Shown: positions 16,700 through 26,506, counted from the first letter of the stretch. The stretch: 64,000 nt of DNA from Acetatifactor muris (GCA_023664365.1 JAMPFR010000007.1:1-64000), one strand, 5' to 3'. Notes: a model not told the origin generated them from the sequence alone. Numbers and translations: made by a program.

Positions 16700-18280
16700 T
16701 CAACTTTGCTTTTCCAGCCGCTCTATCACGCAGCTATGCGGTTTATTGACGTTATCCCTGTCGTAATTTATCCCTACAGTCAGTATCTCGCCCGTATATC
16801 CTTCGAAGCTTCGGGTATAATGCCTGTCTTTTATCTGCTGAATTGCGGTATGAGCAGTCTTATCATATTTCAGTTCCACCACAATCGCCGGCTTACTTAC
16901 AGAGGGCAGCGGCAAAAAAACAATATCGGCGTAACCATGGCCTGCCGGAAGCTCCCTTATAAGTCTGTAATCCTTTCTTGCACTGTAATACGCAAGTCCA
17001 ATCGCACAGGCAAGTGAATTTTCATCATTATAGGTCAGTATAGAAGCTGCTTCCGTATGCGCCCGGTCAAGCCCTGCAGCGACGCCGGCAGCATCACCCT
17101 TCAGCGTATCCTGCAGCAGCTTGTCTGATGCCTTCAGAATACGCATAATTTCCGGCCAACCGCTGACACTCATGGCATTTTCAAATTCTTCAATTATTTC
17201 TCTGTTAGGAATAAATGCCGTTTCCTCCTCCGAATCATAAGCAAGATATCCCAGATGGATCAGCAGCGTAAGCACATCGTCCTTTGTCTTGAAATTTCGC
17301 ATATCATTCTGAAAGCTCCGGGTATTGACCCGAACGTCCCCGCCTCCCAGCATGTGCGCAATATCCGTGCGAAGCCCGTCAAAGTCCATATCAATATAGA
17401 TTTTCAGAGCCTCATAGGATTCCGTGGCCGTCCAATAATTTGAAAACCGATGCCGTGACATAGCCTCCACCACAGACTTGGGATTATAAATATGCTTAAA
17501 ACTCGTAAACCGATATCCGTCATACCAGCTGCCCGCCTCGGCAAAATCCATGCCATACCGCCTGCACAGTGCCTTTACCTCACTCTCTGTAAAGCCGGTA
17601 TATTCCTCTAGAAAATTCTGATCCGTCATGGAAAGCTCTCTGAACATATTTAATGCCGAATGCAGACCGTACTTCTTCACAGGCAGAATACCCGTCATAT
17701 AAACAAGCGCGGCATAAACCTGATCCTTAAAAAGATTTCTTAAAAAATCCAGATATTGTCTCTGCAGTGCCTCCGACTCCTGCCGCTCCCGCATAACACA
17801 GTCCCACTCATCTATCAGAAAAATAAACTGCTTTTCCGTTTTGGCATAAATCCTTCTGAATGCAGCGGCAAGCCCCATATCCCGCCCCTGCAGAATATCC
17901 CCATATTCCTCCTTAAGCTCTTCCAGCACCTCCTGTTCCAAGTATTCCGTCACTTTCCCGGCCTCCGACTCGATCAGGAACTGCTGCATATTCAGAAAAA
18001 CCACATCGTATTTGTTCAAATGCTCCTTATAGCTCGGATAACTCTCGATCGCTCTCCCTGCAAACAGGTCTCCGGATTCACAGCCCCGGCTGTAATAAGC
18101 GGCCAGCATCTTCAGCGTCATGGATTTCCCGAAACGCCGTGGTCTGCTGACGCAGACATATTTCTGTTCTGTATTGATAAATTTGTTCATGTCTGCGATC
18201 AGACCCGTCTTGTCAACATATATCTCAGAACGTACAGACTCCCAAAATCCCTTATTTCCCGGATTCAGATAGATACCCAT
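16700..18280 (-). CDS. AAA-ATPase-like / PD-(D/E)XK nuclease-like protein
   Basis: This protein of about 526 residues starts MGIYLNPGNKGFWESV, the typical beginning of the AAA-ATPase_like (PF09820-type) family. The Walker A variant RPRRFGKSMTL is at 47-57 and Walker B FIFLIDEWD follows. A C-terminal PDDEXK_9-type domain ends with IVVELKYDKTAHTAIQQI. The family is highly expanded in gut anaerobes and of unknown function. I placed the start at 18280; a longer reading to 18409 would run into the preceding gene and adds a non-family N-terminus. Ribosome site AAAGGCAG. Confidence 0.85.
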   Translation of the reverse strand: MGIYLNPGNKGFWESVRSEIYVDKTGLIADMNKFINTEQKYVCVSRPRRFGKSMTLKMLAAYYSRGCESGDLFAGRAIESYPSYKEHLNKYDVVFLNMQQFLIESEAGKVTEYLEQEVLEELKEEYGDILQGRDMGLAAAFRRIYAKTEKQFIFLIDEWDCVMRERQESEALQRQYLDFLRNLFKDQVYAALVYMTGILPVKKYGLHSALNMFRELSMTDQNFLEEYTGFTESEVKALCRRYGMDFAEAGSWYDGYRFTSFKHIYNPKSVVEAMSRHRFSNYWTATESYEALKIYIDMDFDGLRTDIAHMLGGGDVRVNTRSFQNDMRNFKTKDDVLTLLIHLGYLAYDSEEETAFIPNREIIEEFENAMSVSGWPEIMRILKASDKLLQDTLKGDAAGVAAGLDRAHTEAASILTYNDENSLACAIGLAYYSARKDYRLIRELPAGHGYADIVFLPLPSVSKPAIVVELKYDKTAHTAIQQIKDRHYTRSFEGYTGEILTVGINYDRDNVNKPHSCVIERLEKQS

Positions 18281-18359
18281 AAATTTCTGCCTTTCACTGT
18301 TTTTTATTTTAACTTCAAGCATACTATGCAAATGCCGGCATTTTTTCTCTTCGCAAGCC

Positions 18360-19574
18360 CTATTTATCCAGCCCCATCTGCTGCAGCAGTCTGCTGCGGT
18401 TTCCGGCATTGCGCAGAATATCCTTCACCCTGCCCCGGTTCAGCTTTCGATTATTTCTCAGGAATACCACCAGCGTAATCACCCACAGCCCCGGCCACAG
18501 AATCACATAACGGGATGTTTTCGGATGATTCATTTTCATCTGGTAATGAAACTCCTTAATGTAGGCCCACAGACTGTTCTCCTGCACAATGACCATCCGA
18601 TCCCTGTCGGCTTTTCCGAATTCCTCCGCCGCAAACACATCCTGCAGAAATTCTTCCGCCAGTTTTCTGTCCCGGCTGCGTCCCATGGGCAAATCGCCTC
18701 TGAGTCCCAGAAATTCCTTGCAGACCATGGTGATCGTCTCAGAGAATTCCCTGACGTTACACTCCGCTGCAAGCTTCAGAAATTCAGGGACAACTTCCCG
18801 TGCCTCATCCCTGTTCCAGAATACTACCCAGTCGCAGAGCAGCTTCAGTCCGAATCCCGCCCGCAGAAAATGCTGCAGCATGTGAAGCAGCAGCTGCAGT
18901 GCCTGAAAGGGTTCGGCAAGCATGGGAAGGCTGAAGCCCATACAATCTCTGTATTCCTTTGCTGCGAAGCAGGCCGGGAGCAGCCGCTCCATGCACCGGT
19001 TAATCCTGCTGTCCCGAAAAGGCTCTGCCAGCATGGTATGCAGTTCCAGATCTATGCCGTCCCCGGAGTTGAATACCAGATGATGATTTGCATGCTGGTT
19101 CTCCCCCACCGCAAAGCCCTTTTCTGTCAAAAGCTCTGTGGCGGCCTCCAATCTGTCCCCGGGAATCAATACATCCACATCTCCGGATTTTCTAAGCTCG
19201 GGAACCGGATATAATTCCGCCACCCCGCTGCCCTTCAGCACCAGCACAGGCACCCCTGCTGCCTCCAGCAGCCTTACCAGATGACAGGTCAGAAACAGCA
19301 GATGATAACTCTGCCTGACTGTGGTGCGTGAAATACTCTCCACCCACTTCACATCTGCGGCATCCAAAGCAACATCCGGAACTTCACCCTGCCGTTCTTC
19401 GCACAATATTCCATACAGCAGCGGAAGCACCTTATGCTGCTGCGCCGTTCGGATGACCTCTTTCATATCCGCCTGCCGGTACAGCGCCGCCGATTCCCGG
19501 GAAGGCTCACCATTCAGTGCCTGACTGAGAAGCAGACACAGAAGTCTCTGTTCTTTACTCAGCTTTGTGTTCAT
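18360..19574 (-). CDS. Nucleotidyltransferase family protein (NTP_transf_5 type)
   Basis: The 404-residue protein carries the NTP_transf_5 core VLVLKGSGVAELYP...RKSGDVDVLIPGDR (about residues 115-145), with the acidic GDVDVLI pair expected of the polymerase-beta fold. Helical flanks include the LYGIL...Q-HKVLPL region typical of the family. Members sit in lasso-peptide, exopolysaccharide and PqqD/HprK-like clusters, where they are suspected to modify a peptide or carrier. The ATG overlaps the stop of the upstream glycosyltransferase by four bases (ATGA). The substrate is unknown. Confidence 0.75.
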   Translation of the reverse strand: MNTKLSKEQRLLCLLLSQALNGEPSRESAALYRQADMKEVIRTAQQHKVLPLLYGILCEERQGEVPDVALDAADVKWVESISRTTVRQSYHLLFLTCHLVRLLEAAGVPVLVLKGSGVAELYPVPELRKSGDVDVLIPGDRLEAATELLTEKGFAVGENQHANHHLVFNSGDGIDLELHTMLAEPFRDSRINRCMERLLPACFAAKEYRDCMGFSLPMLAEPFQALQLLLHMLQHFLRAGFGLKLLCDWVVFWNRDEAREVVPEFLKLAAECNVREFSETITMVCKEFLGLRGDLPMGRSRDRKLAEEFLQDVFAAEEFGKADRDRMVIVQENSLWAYIKEFHYQMKMNHPKTSRYVILWPGLWVITLVVFLRNNRKLNRGRVKDILRNAGNRSRLLQQMGLDK

Positions 19575-20659
19575 CGCTTCTCCTTCTTATTACGGGATTC
19601 CGTTATCCTCCCGTCCACATCCAGCTTTCTCAGCAGCGCGATTCCCAACACAAAGAGACCGTAGGCATGCATGTGAAACAGCAGCGCCGCCCCCTGAATC
19701 ATAACCCGCCAGGAAAAGGCGGAAATCTCCCTTATATACTTTCCCCCGGCCAGATCCGCCATGGCCTCTCTGACAAGGGAATTCTTCCCGTACTTCTTCA
19801 TCACACGGATGCTCTCCCGTATACCGTGCTTTTTGAACTGCAGCTCCTGCTTCACCAGGAAAAAGCTGCCGAAAAAGAAATGCAGATCCGTCCAGTCTCC
19901 ATAGTCCCCCTCAATCCCCCGGCGGCCCAGAAATTCCTTAAAATCAGCCGCTATTGCCACCCAGACAGGCATCAGGTTCTCCTTATAGCGGAAGGTCACC
20001 GACTCCGTATTGACCCGGTACAGATAGATGCTGTCTTCAATAAAGGCATAGCGGGGATGATATACATAGCAGTCCATATTGTGTGCCTTGTCCTGGGTAA
20101 AGGGATATGCGCAGCATCTCAGATCATGGGCGTCCAAAAAAGCCTTTTTGTACAGCTGTCCCCAGTTATGCGCCAGGTGTCCGTACATATAAAAGCCCTT
20201 AAACCGAAAGTCCACCGTCTCTGTATACTTTCCGCCATGGAGATGATGACGGTTCACCTGGCGGCAGCCGGAAGCATTAAACCGACGGTAACAGCCCACC
20301 GTAATATCCGCCTGCTCCTGCTCTGCCTTCTCCGCCAGCAGACGGATTGCCCCGGCTCCGTCCAGGCAGTCGTCCGAATCAATGAAAAAAATATATTTGC
20401 CATGAGCTGCCGACATCCCCGTATTGCGGGCCAGTCCCAGGCCCATGTTCTCCTGATGGATTACGCTGACATTCTCATGCGCGGCGGCATAACCGTCGCA
20501 AAGGGCCGGACAATTGTCCGGAGAGCTGTCGTCAATAAGCAATATCTCCAATGCCGGATAATCCTGCCGCAAAATACTCTGCATACAGTCATCCAGATAT
20601 TTTTCCGTCTTATATACCGGAACGACAATACTGACTAACGCTTCCTTCTTTTCCGCCAT
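19571..20659 (-). CDS. Glycosyltransferase family 2
   Basis: The GT-A fold is clear: LVSIVVPVYKTEKYLDDC at the start, LLIDDSSPDNCPAL, and FFIDSDDCLDG (the DxD-type motif) near residue 90. A C-terminal 200 residues without membrane spans follow. It probably adds a sugar to the exopolysaccharide repeat unit. I chose the ATG at 20659 because GGAGAG lies six bases ahead and because the longer reading to 20692 would begin inside the -10 box of its promoter. Confidence 0.88.
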   Translation of the reverse strand: MAEKKEALVSIVVPVYKTEKYLDDCMQSILRQDYPALEILLIDDSSPDNCPALCDGYAAAHENVSVIHQENMGLGLARNTGMSAAHGKYIFFIDSDDCLDGAGAIRLLAEKAEQEQADITVGCYRRFNASGCRQVNRHHLHGGKYTETVDFRFKGFYMYGHLAHNWGQLYKKAFLDAHDLRCCAYPFTQDKAHNMDCYVYHPRYAFIEDSIYLYRVNTESVTFRYKENLMPVWVAIAADFKEFLGRRGIEGDYGDWTDLHFFFGSFFLVKQELQFKKHGIRESIRVMKKYGKNSLVREAMADLAGGKYIREISAFSWRVMIQGAALLFHMHAYGLFVLGIALLRKLDVDGRITESRNKKEKR

Positions 20660-20690
20660 GGCAACTCTCCACTCCTTCGTAATATCAACC

Positions 20691-20719
20691 ATTATACTCT
20701 CTATTTTCCAAAAAGTCAG
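20691..20719 (-). promoter_or_regulatory. Promoter of the GT2/nucleotidyltransferase pair
   Basis: On the minus strand CTGACT (20719-20714), 17 bases, then TATAAT (20696-20691). It lies in the 145-bp divergent region shared with the plus-strand gene at 20805 and fixes the GT2 start downstream, at 20659. Confidence 0.6.
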
Positions 20720-20804
20720 CAGTTTCGGCAGAAAATGGTATTATGTCCGGCGGATTTATGCTACAATAAGGTCAATAACAGATTAAAACGCAGGAGAAGA
20801 AAAC

Positions 20805-21755
20805 ATGCAGCTGCCAAATACCCCAATGCCTCAGGAAACCGTACTCATATTTGAAAAACCGGAAAGCTATTTCTTTCCCCATTACGACGGCCTTGTGTTC
20901 CCGCCCTTCGGCGTTCCCCAGCCCAGCCTCCGCTACCTGATTTATAAGGTCCTGTATCTGCTCCGTCTCCCCTGCTGCAGCCTGTTCTGGGGCCCCTGGA
21001 AAACCCCGGCAAAGACGGCAAAGCAGGTGATTATCTTCGACTATGGTTATCAGCGGGGCATGGAGCGCTATATTCACCGCGTAAATCCCGACTGTCAGGT
21101 TTCCCTCTTTTTCTGGAACAAAATCAATCGCTATAACAAGGGACATCTGCATTTTTCCGACGCCCACGCCGTCTTTTCCACGGATCCGGAAGACTGCAAA
21201 AAATATAATCTGAAATACAACCACATCTTCTGGCCCAGGGAATTTTTCACGCCCCATACTCCTCCTGTGGGACAGGCTAACCTCTTCTTTCTGGGCGTTG
21301 ACAAGGGCAGAGCCCCCTATATTGCCTCTCTGAAAAGCGTTTTGGAGGAAAGCGGCCTTTCCTGCGACATCCGGGTTTTCTCCCGGTCCTCCGACTCCGC
21401 TTACCGGGAACGCTTCCGGGACATTCTGACAGACGAAAGACTTCCCTACAGTAAATACCTGGAACTGATTAAAGACTGCAGCGTTCTTCTGGACGTGAAT
21501 CAGGAGGGGCAAAGCGCTCTAACCATGCGGGTAATGGAATCCATCTATCTCTCCAAAAAGCTGATTACAAACAACCCCTATATACGGGATTACGATTTTT
21601 ATGATTCCCGCAATATTCTGGTGCTGCCCGAAGAAGGCCTGCCCGGCACAGAAGAAATACGGGATTTTTTAGAAAAGCCCTTCCGCCCGTACCCGGATTC
21701 CGTACTGGAGAATTACAGCTTTGAACACTGGGCGGCACAATTTGGAACCCATTGA
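20805..21755 (+). CDS. Glycosyltransferase-like protein (GT-B, capsule type)
   Basis: The 316-residue product has the look of a small GT-B enzyme. A Rossmann-like N-terminal half (KQVIIFDYGYQRGMERYI) is followed by a C-terminal half with PYSKYLELIKDCSVLLDVNQEGQSALTMRVMESIYLSKKLIT, close to the nucleotide-binding region of CgeB and capsular glycosyltransferases. AGGAGAAGAAAAC precedes the ATG. It is transcribed opposite to most of the cluster and converges on the GT2 gene at 21799. Donor and acceptor are unknown. Confidence 0.6.
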   Translation: MQLPNTPMPQETVLIFEKPESYFFPHYDGLVFPPFGVPQPSLRYLIYKVLYLLRLPCCSLFWGPWKTPAKTAKQVIIFDYGYQRGMERYIHRVNPDCQVSLFFWNKINRYNKGHLHFSDAHAVFSTDPEDCKKYNLKYNHIFWPREFFTPHTPPVGQANLFFLGVDKGRAPYIASLKSVLEESGLSCDIRVFSRSSDSAYRERFRDILTDERLPYSKYLELIKDCSVLLDVNQEGQSALTMRVMESIYLSKKLITNNPYIRDYDFYDSRNILVLPEEGLPGTEEIRDFLEKPFRPYPDSVLENYSFEHWAAQFGTH

Positions 21756-21798
21756 AAAAAGCGGCGAACCACGCCGGAGCGCTGACCTGACTTCTTTT

Positions 21799-22728
21799 CT
21801 ACAATATACAAAGCAGCGTCAGCACCTTCAGGGGAAGCCCCAGATAAGGATTGGCAAGAGCCGCCTTCCGATTCTTCCGGATTTCCCCGTGAAGCTGCCT
21901 GCAAAGGTTCTTCGCCTGTTCATCTTTTTTAAGCTTTCGCAGATTAACATAGCACCAGAGCAGTGTCTTACAGTACTTATACTGGGCGGCGGGAACCAAC
22001 TCCGGCGCCTTTTCCCTGACAAAATCCAGATTCTCCCTGCTGTTATAGACACAGTCAACCATCTTTATCGAAAAGGCGGAGGTGGTAATGCTGTTGGCCC
22101 TTTTGCGGTAAAAGTAGGTCTCGCAATCTAAAAACACAATCTTTTCCATACGCTGGTAAACACGCAGTATAAAGCATTCATCGTCATTGATCCGGCCCAG
22201 CGGAAAGCGCAGACTGCCCAGGGCCTCTTTCCTGAAGAGACGGTTCCAGGCCGCCGAACCCGACAGAAGCGTATGCTCCATCGCCTTCAACGCCGTTTCA
22301 CACCTGTCCCCTTTCTGCTCACAGTGTCGGACAGTCTTTTCTCCATTGTCTCCTTCCAGTACAGTGACACAGGCTCCCACACTGCAATCCGCCTGATAGT
22401 TCTGCAAGCCCTGATACAGCTTTTCCAGAGTATCCTCCGCCAGCCAGTCATCACTGTCTGCAAAAAAAAGATACTCTCCTGCAGCAAGTTCTATTCCCGT
22501 ATTCCTTGCCGCTGCCTGTCCGCAGTTTTTCTCCTTATGTATTACTCTGACTCTTGCGTCCTCCGCCGCATAGCGGTCGCAGATCGCCCCGCATCCGTCC
22601 GGCGATGCGTCATCCACCAGAATAATCTCCATATCCCTGTAAGTCTGGTTCACCACGCTGTCAAGACATTCCGCCAGATAGGCATCCACCTTATAGACGG
22701 GAATAATTACACTGATTTTTTCACCCAT
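21799..22728 (-). CDS. Glycosyltransferase family 2
   Basis: The 309-residue protein has the GT2 catalytic N-terminus: ISVIIPVYKVDAYLAECLDS, ILVDDASPDGC, and YLFFADSDDWL near residue 92. A C-terminal half of helices (CYVNLRKLKKDEQAKNL) is typical of capsule/EPS transferases. It lies about 100 bp downstream of the UDP-glucose dehydrogenase gene on the same strand. It is paralogous to the 19571 gene but not a recent duplicate. Confidence 0.88.
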   Translation of the reverse strand: MGEKISVIIPVYKVDAYLAECLDSVVNQTYRDMEIILVDDASPDGCGAICDRYAAEDARVRVIHKEKNCGQAAARNTGIELAAGEYLFFADSDDWLAEDTLEKLYQGLQNYQADCSVGACVTVLEGDNGEKTVRHCEQKGDRCETALKAMEHTLLSGSAAWNRLFRKEALGSLRFPLGRINDDECFILRVYQRMEKIVFLDCETYFYRKRANSITTSAFSIKMVDCVYNSRENLDFVREKAPELVPAAQYKYCKTLLWCYVNLRKLKKDEQAKNLCRQLHGEIRKNRKAALANPYLGLPLKVLTLLCIL

Positions 22729-22831
22729 GGATTTCCTTGCCTCCGATTCCTATTCCGTATATCTTCCATACCCTCTGCAGCTCCAACCGCTCAGCGGCCT
22801 TCACTGTGCGCATTTCCGGATGCTCCTTATG

Positions 22832-24067
22832 TCAGTCACGGCGGAAAATATCACGCGTATACACCTTCTCTTCCACGTCCTTCAGGCACTCGTCAAAGCG
22901 GTTCGCCACAATTACGGCCGAAAGCCTTTTAAATTCCTCAAAATCATTTACAATAAGCGAGCCGAAAAACGTACTGCCGTTTTCCAGCATAGGCTCATAA
23001 ATAATCACCCTGGCTCCCTTGGCCTTGATACGCTTCATAATCCCCTGAATAGATGACTGACGGAAATTGTCCGAATTATACTTCATCGTGAGACGATACA
23101 CACCCACAATAACTTCTTTTTCCCTGTCGGCGTCATAGCTGCTGTTTGCCTCATAGCCTCCGGCCATTTCCAACACACGATCTGCAATGAAATCCTTTCT
23201 TGTCCTGTTGCTTTCCACGATTGCGGACATCATGTTCTGAGGCACATCCTCATAATTTGCCAGCAGCTGCTTTGTATCCTTCGGCAGACAGTAACCGCCG
23301 TACCCGAAGCTGGGATTATTGTAATGGGAACCGATGCGGGGATCCAGACAAACACCGTCAATGATAGCACGGGTGTCAAGTCCCTTCATTTCCGCATAGG
23401 TATCCAGTTCATTAAAATAAGAAACCCGCAGGGCGAGATAGGTATTGGCAAACAGCTTGACCGCCTCTGCCTCCGTAAAACCCATAAACAGCGTATCAAT
23501 ATTTTTCTTGACAGCCCCCTCCTGCAGAAGCTCTGCAAAGACCCTTGCCGCTTCGTCCAGTCTCTCGGAACCGTCTGTCGAAACAATAATGCGGGAGGGA
23601 TAAAGATTGTCATACAATGCCATGGATTCCCGCAGGAACTCAGGACTGAACAGGATATTCCCACTGCCTGTTTTCTCTCTGATTCCGGCCGTATATCCCA
23701 CCGGAACAGTAGATTTAATCACCATAACGGCATTGGGATTTACGCTCATAACCAGCCTGATGACAGCTTCAACAGCCGAGGTGTCAAAATGATTCTTCCT
23801 GCTGTCATAGTTGGTGGGCGCAGCAATGATTACAAACTCCGCATCCTTATAGGCGGCCCCACCGTCCAGCGTAGCCTTCAGATCCAATTCCTTTTCGGCC
23901 AGGTATCTTACAATATATTCATCCATGACAGGACTCTTCCTGTGATTGATTAATTCCACCTTTTCCGGGATTACATCCACGGCGGTCACATGATTGTGCT
24001 GTGCCAGAAGTACTGCCATGGAAAGTCCCACATAACCTGTTCCGGCCACTGCAATTTTTTTATTCAT
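22832..24067 (-). CDS. ugd: UDP-glucose/UDP-hexose 6-dehydrogenase
   Basis: This is a full-length (411 residues) nucleotide-sugar dehydrogenase. An NAD Rossmann motif [15 protein letters not shown] lies at 8-22, KSTVPVGYT and [15 protein letters not shown] in the middle, and the catalytic-Cys segment [13 protein letters not shown] near 250. It oxidises UDP-glucose to UDP-glucuronate with two NAD+. The next upstream gene encodes a UDP-glucuronate-type epimerase, so the pair can supply UDP-GlcA and UDP-GalA to the exopolysaccharide. Gap between the two genes: 15 bp. Confidence 0.92.
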   Translation of the reverse strand: MNKKIAVAGTGYVGLSMAVLLAQHNHVTAVDVIPEKVELINHRKSPVMDEYIVRYLAEKELDLKATLDGGAAYKDAEFVIIAAPTNYDSRKNHFDTSAVEAVIRLVMSVNPNAVMVIKSTVPVGYTAGIREKTGSGNILFSPEFLRESMALYDNLYPSRIIVSTDGSERLDEAARVFAELLQEGAVKKNIDTLFMGFTEAEAVKLFANTYLALRVSYFNELDTYAEMKGLDTRAIIDGVCLDPRIGSHYNNPSFGYGGYCLPKDTKQLLANYEDVPQNMMSAIVESNRTRKDFIADRVLEMAGGYEANSSYDADREKEVIVGVYRLTMKYNSDNFRQSSIQGIMKRIKAKGARVIIYEPMLENGSTFFGSLIVNDFEEFKRLSAVIVANRFDECLKDVEEKVYTRDIFRRD

Positions 24068-24082
24068 AGCTTACTCCCACCT

Positions 24083-25168
24083 TCATTTGTCCATGTAAAA
24101 TTCCCTGTACCACTCTGCGAACCTTCTCAGGCCTTCCCGCAGGTCTGTACACGGCTTAAATCCAAAGTCACGTTCCAGCGCCGACGTATCCGCATAAGTC
24201 ACAGCCACATCGCCGGGCTGCATGGGCGCCAGCTCCCTGTGCGCTTCGAAATCATAATCTGCCGGCAATACGCCGGCCCGAACCAGCTCCTGCTGCAGAA
24301 TGTCCACAAATTCCAGCAGGTTTTCCGGATGACTGTTTCCGATGTTATAAACGGCATAGGGCGGAACCGGCAGTCCGTCCTCCCCGTTTTTTCGTTCCGG
24401 CGCTCCCTGCATGACGCGGACGACGCCTTCCACAATATCATCTATATAAGTGAAATCCCGTCTGCAGCTGCCGTAGTTAAATATCTGAATGACTCCGCCC
24501 CTGCGCAGCTTGTCCGTAAATCCGAAGTAAGCCATATCCGGACGGCCCGCAGGACCGTAAACGGTAAAGAAACGCAGTCCGGTTGAAGGGATATTATACA
24601 GCTTGCTGTAAGCATGGGCCAGCAGCTCGTTCGACTTCTTGGTAGCCGCATAGAGAGATACCGGATTGTCTACCTTGTCATCCGTAGAGTAAGGCACCTT
24701 CTGATTGGATCCGTATACGCTGGAAGAGGATGCATACACCAGATGCTCCACCCCCTTTGCACCCTGATCATAAGAATGACGACAGGCCTCCAGAATATTA
24801 TAAAAGCCCTGCAGATTGCTCTCCATATACGCATCCGGATTTGTAATGCTGTAGCGCACCCCAGCCTGGGCTGCCAGGTTCACCACGATATCCGGCGCGT
24901 AAATCTGGAACAGCACCTGCACCACGGCCTTGTCCGCAATAGACGCCTTCACCAGCTGAAAGGTACCGGAAACCTCTTTTTCGATCTCCTGTATCTGCTT
25001 AAGGCGGTACTCTTTGATAGCAACATCATAATAGTCGTTCATATTATCGACGCCGATGACCCGGATATTCTCCACATCCCGCAATAACCGTACCGCCAGG
25101 CCGGCGCCGATAAACCCGGCGGCCCCGGTCACCAGAACCGTCTTACCCCGTAATTCAAGCTTCTGCAT
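24083..25168 (-). CDS. UDP-glucuronate 4-epimerase-like SDR
   Basis: The 361-residue extended SDR has TVLVTGAAGFIGAGLA at the N-terminus, VDNMNDYYDVAIKEYRL (a signature of the UDP-glucuronate 4-epimerase subgroup) and the catalytic SLYAATKKSNE (YxxxK) near 170. It should interconvert UDP-GlcA and UDP-GalA using bound NAD+. It stands first in an epimerase-ugd pair, divergent from the PqqD/HprK-like gene at 25307. AGAAGGTG precedes the start. Confidence 0.88.
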   Translation of the reverse strand: MQKLELRGKTVLVTGAAGFIGAGLAVRLLRDVENIRVIGVDNMNDYYDVAIKEYRLKQIQEIEKEVSGTFQLVKASIADKAVVQVLFQIYAPDIVVNLAAQAGVRYSITNPDAYMESNLQGFYNILEACRHSYDQGAKGVEHLVYASSSSVYGSNQKVPYSTDDKVDNPVSLYAATKKSNELLAHAYSKLYNIPSTGLRFFTVYGPAGRPDMAYFGFTDKLRRGGVIQIFNYGSCRRDFTYIDDIVEGVVRVMQGAPERKNGEDGLPVPPYAVYNIGNSHPENLLEFVDILQQELVRAGVLPADYDFEAHRELAPMQPGDVAVTYADTSALERDFGFKPCTDLREGLRRFAEWYREFYMDK

Positions 25169-25242
25169 ATTTTTACACCTTCTGAAATTTATTTATACTG
25201 CATAAATGCTAGCATTTAAAATATTTGACTGTCAAGTACATC

Positions 25243-25271
25243 TTGCTATTTTCCGTAAAGAACGGTACAAT
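25243..25271 (+). promoter_or_regulatory. Promoter of the PqqD/HprK-like gene
   Basis: TTGCTA (25243-25248), 17-base spacer, TACAAT (25266-25271), 35 bp ahead of the ATG at 25307. Between this and the divergent epimerase gene lies the palindrome TTGAC-T-GTCAA at 25225-25235, a possible operator. Confidence 0.55.
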
Positions 25272-25306
25272 AAACCTGAAAATAAACGCAAAGGAACAAA
25301 ACATTT

Positions 25307-26506
25307 ATGATACAAAGCGCCGATTATATGCTCTGTGAACTGAACGGAATCCCCTATCTCCTGCCCTTCGGCCAGGGTGTGGCCGACCTGCGGCGGGGCG
25401 TCCGGCTCAATGAGACGGGAGCTTATGTGTGGAAGCTGCTGGCTTCGGAAACCTCCGAGGAAAATATTGTCAATCTCTGTGCCTCCCACTTTCAGGCCCG
25501 CAGTGATGAATTTTCCCGGCTGAAAACCGACATATCCCTGTTTTTAGACCGGCTCCGTATTCTGGGAATCCTGAAGGAGGCTTCCGGGGAACCGGGTTCT
25601 GAAGCCGCAGACCTGTACCTGCGTATCGGCGGGTTGACCCTTGCCCTTCTGGGCCCCCGGGAATACTTTTCAAATGAGTTTATGCCTTTTTCCGTAAAAT
25701 CCCCCGACATGGACGCCGGTGGCACGGACACTGGTATCCATGCCGCCGATCAACGGATCCGGCTTCGTCCTTTTTCTCCTCCCACCCATCCTCTGGGACG
25801 GGTTCTCCAGCGCAACAGCCAGCTGCTTGTGCTGGAGAACGAAACCGGATATATCCTGTGTTTTCCCGGGGCGGAAAGTCCCCTGGAAGCATGGCTCTCC
25901 CGGGACGGTTCGGATGTACTTATCTTTGCCGCCGGACAGCCTACGGACATTTTTGTAAAAGACATCTTCCATGCCATCCGCCTGTGCTTTCTCTTCCTTG
26001 CCCAGCAGAAGGGCATGTTTGCGCTGCACTCTGCCTCTTTCCTGTATCGGGAGCATATCTGGCTGTTTTCGGGGCACTCCGGCGCAGGGAAAAGCACTCA
26101 TACCAATCTCTGGAAGGAACTTATGCAGGTTCCCCTGATCAACGGCGATCTGAATCTTCTGGAGCCCGGCGGTTCCATGCCCACGGTGCACGGCCTGCCC
26201 TGGTGCGGCACTTCCCAAATTGCCACCCCCGGCTCCTGGCCACTGGGCGGAATCATCTTTCTCCGGCAGGCTGCTCACAATGAAGTCATACAGCTTCCTG
26301 CCGATACCCGACAGCTGCTGATTGCCCAGCACCTGATTTCCCCTGTCTGGACCAGGGAACAAACAGCTTTAAACCTGAATGCAGCAGAAACGCTCTGCCG
26401 CCGGGTTCTTGTCTGCCGCCTCTGCTGCACCAAAGAGCCGGAAGCGGTAGATACTATCCGCGCCGCTTTGGATCAATGTCCGGATCAGTGTCCGGATAAA
26501 TGCTGA
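25307..26506 (+). CDS. PqqD-domain / HPr kinase-like fusion protein
   Basis: Residues 1-90 resemble a PqqD peptide-chaperone domain (PFGQGVADLRRGVRLNETGAYVWKLL, then a helical stretch ending FLDRLRILGIL). The rest matches HPr-kinase-like P-loop proteins found in lasso-peptide and EPS clusters: FSGHSGAGKSTHTNLWKE near 253-270 and INGDLNLLE. Such kinases phosphorylate a peptide Ser in the paeninodin-type lasso clusters; here the target is unknown. AAAGGAAC precedes the start. Its last 22 bp overlap the end of the convergent flippase gene. Confidence 0.75.
   Translation: MIQSADYMLCELNGIPYLLPFGQGVADLRRGVRLNETGAYVWKLLASETSEENIVNLCASHFQARSDEFSRLKTDISLFLDRLRILGILKEASGEPGSEAADLYLRIGGLTLALLGPREYFSNEFMPFSVKSPDMDAGGTDTGIHAADQRIRLRPFSPPTHPLGRVLQRNSQLLVLENETGYILCFPGAESPLEAWLSRDGSDVLIFAAGQPTDIFVKDIFHAIRLCFLFLAQQKGMFALHSASFLYREHIWLFSGHSGAGKSTHTNLWKELMQVPLINGDLNLLEPGGSMPTVHGLPWCGTSQIATPGSWPLGGIIFLRQAAHNEVIQLPADTRQLLIAQHLISPVWTREQTALNLNAAETLCRRVLVCRLCCTKEPEAVDTIRAALDQCPDQCPDKC

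Noticed and set aside
18281-18409. N-terminal extension of the AAA-ATPase/PDDEXK protein
   Set aside because: The family begins at MGIYLNPG; the extra 43 residues run close to the neighbouring gene and lack a supporting ribosome site.
20660-20692. Eleven extra residues at the start of the GT2 gene at 19571
   Set aside because: The upstream start codon lies in the -10 box of the promoter, and a good GGAGAG site supports the ATG at 20659.
8845-26506. A lasso-peptide cluster
   Set aside because: HprK-like, PqqD, nucleotidyltransferase and protease parts occur, but there is no asparagine-synthetase-like cyclase, no transglutaminase-like protease and no typical lasso precursor, and the parts are spread over 17 kb.
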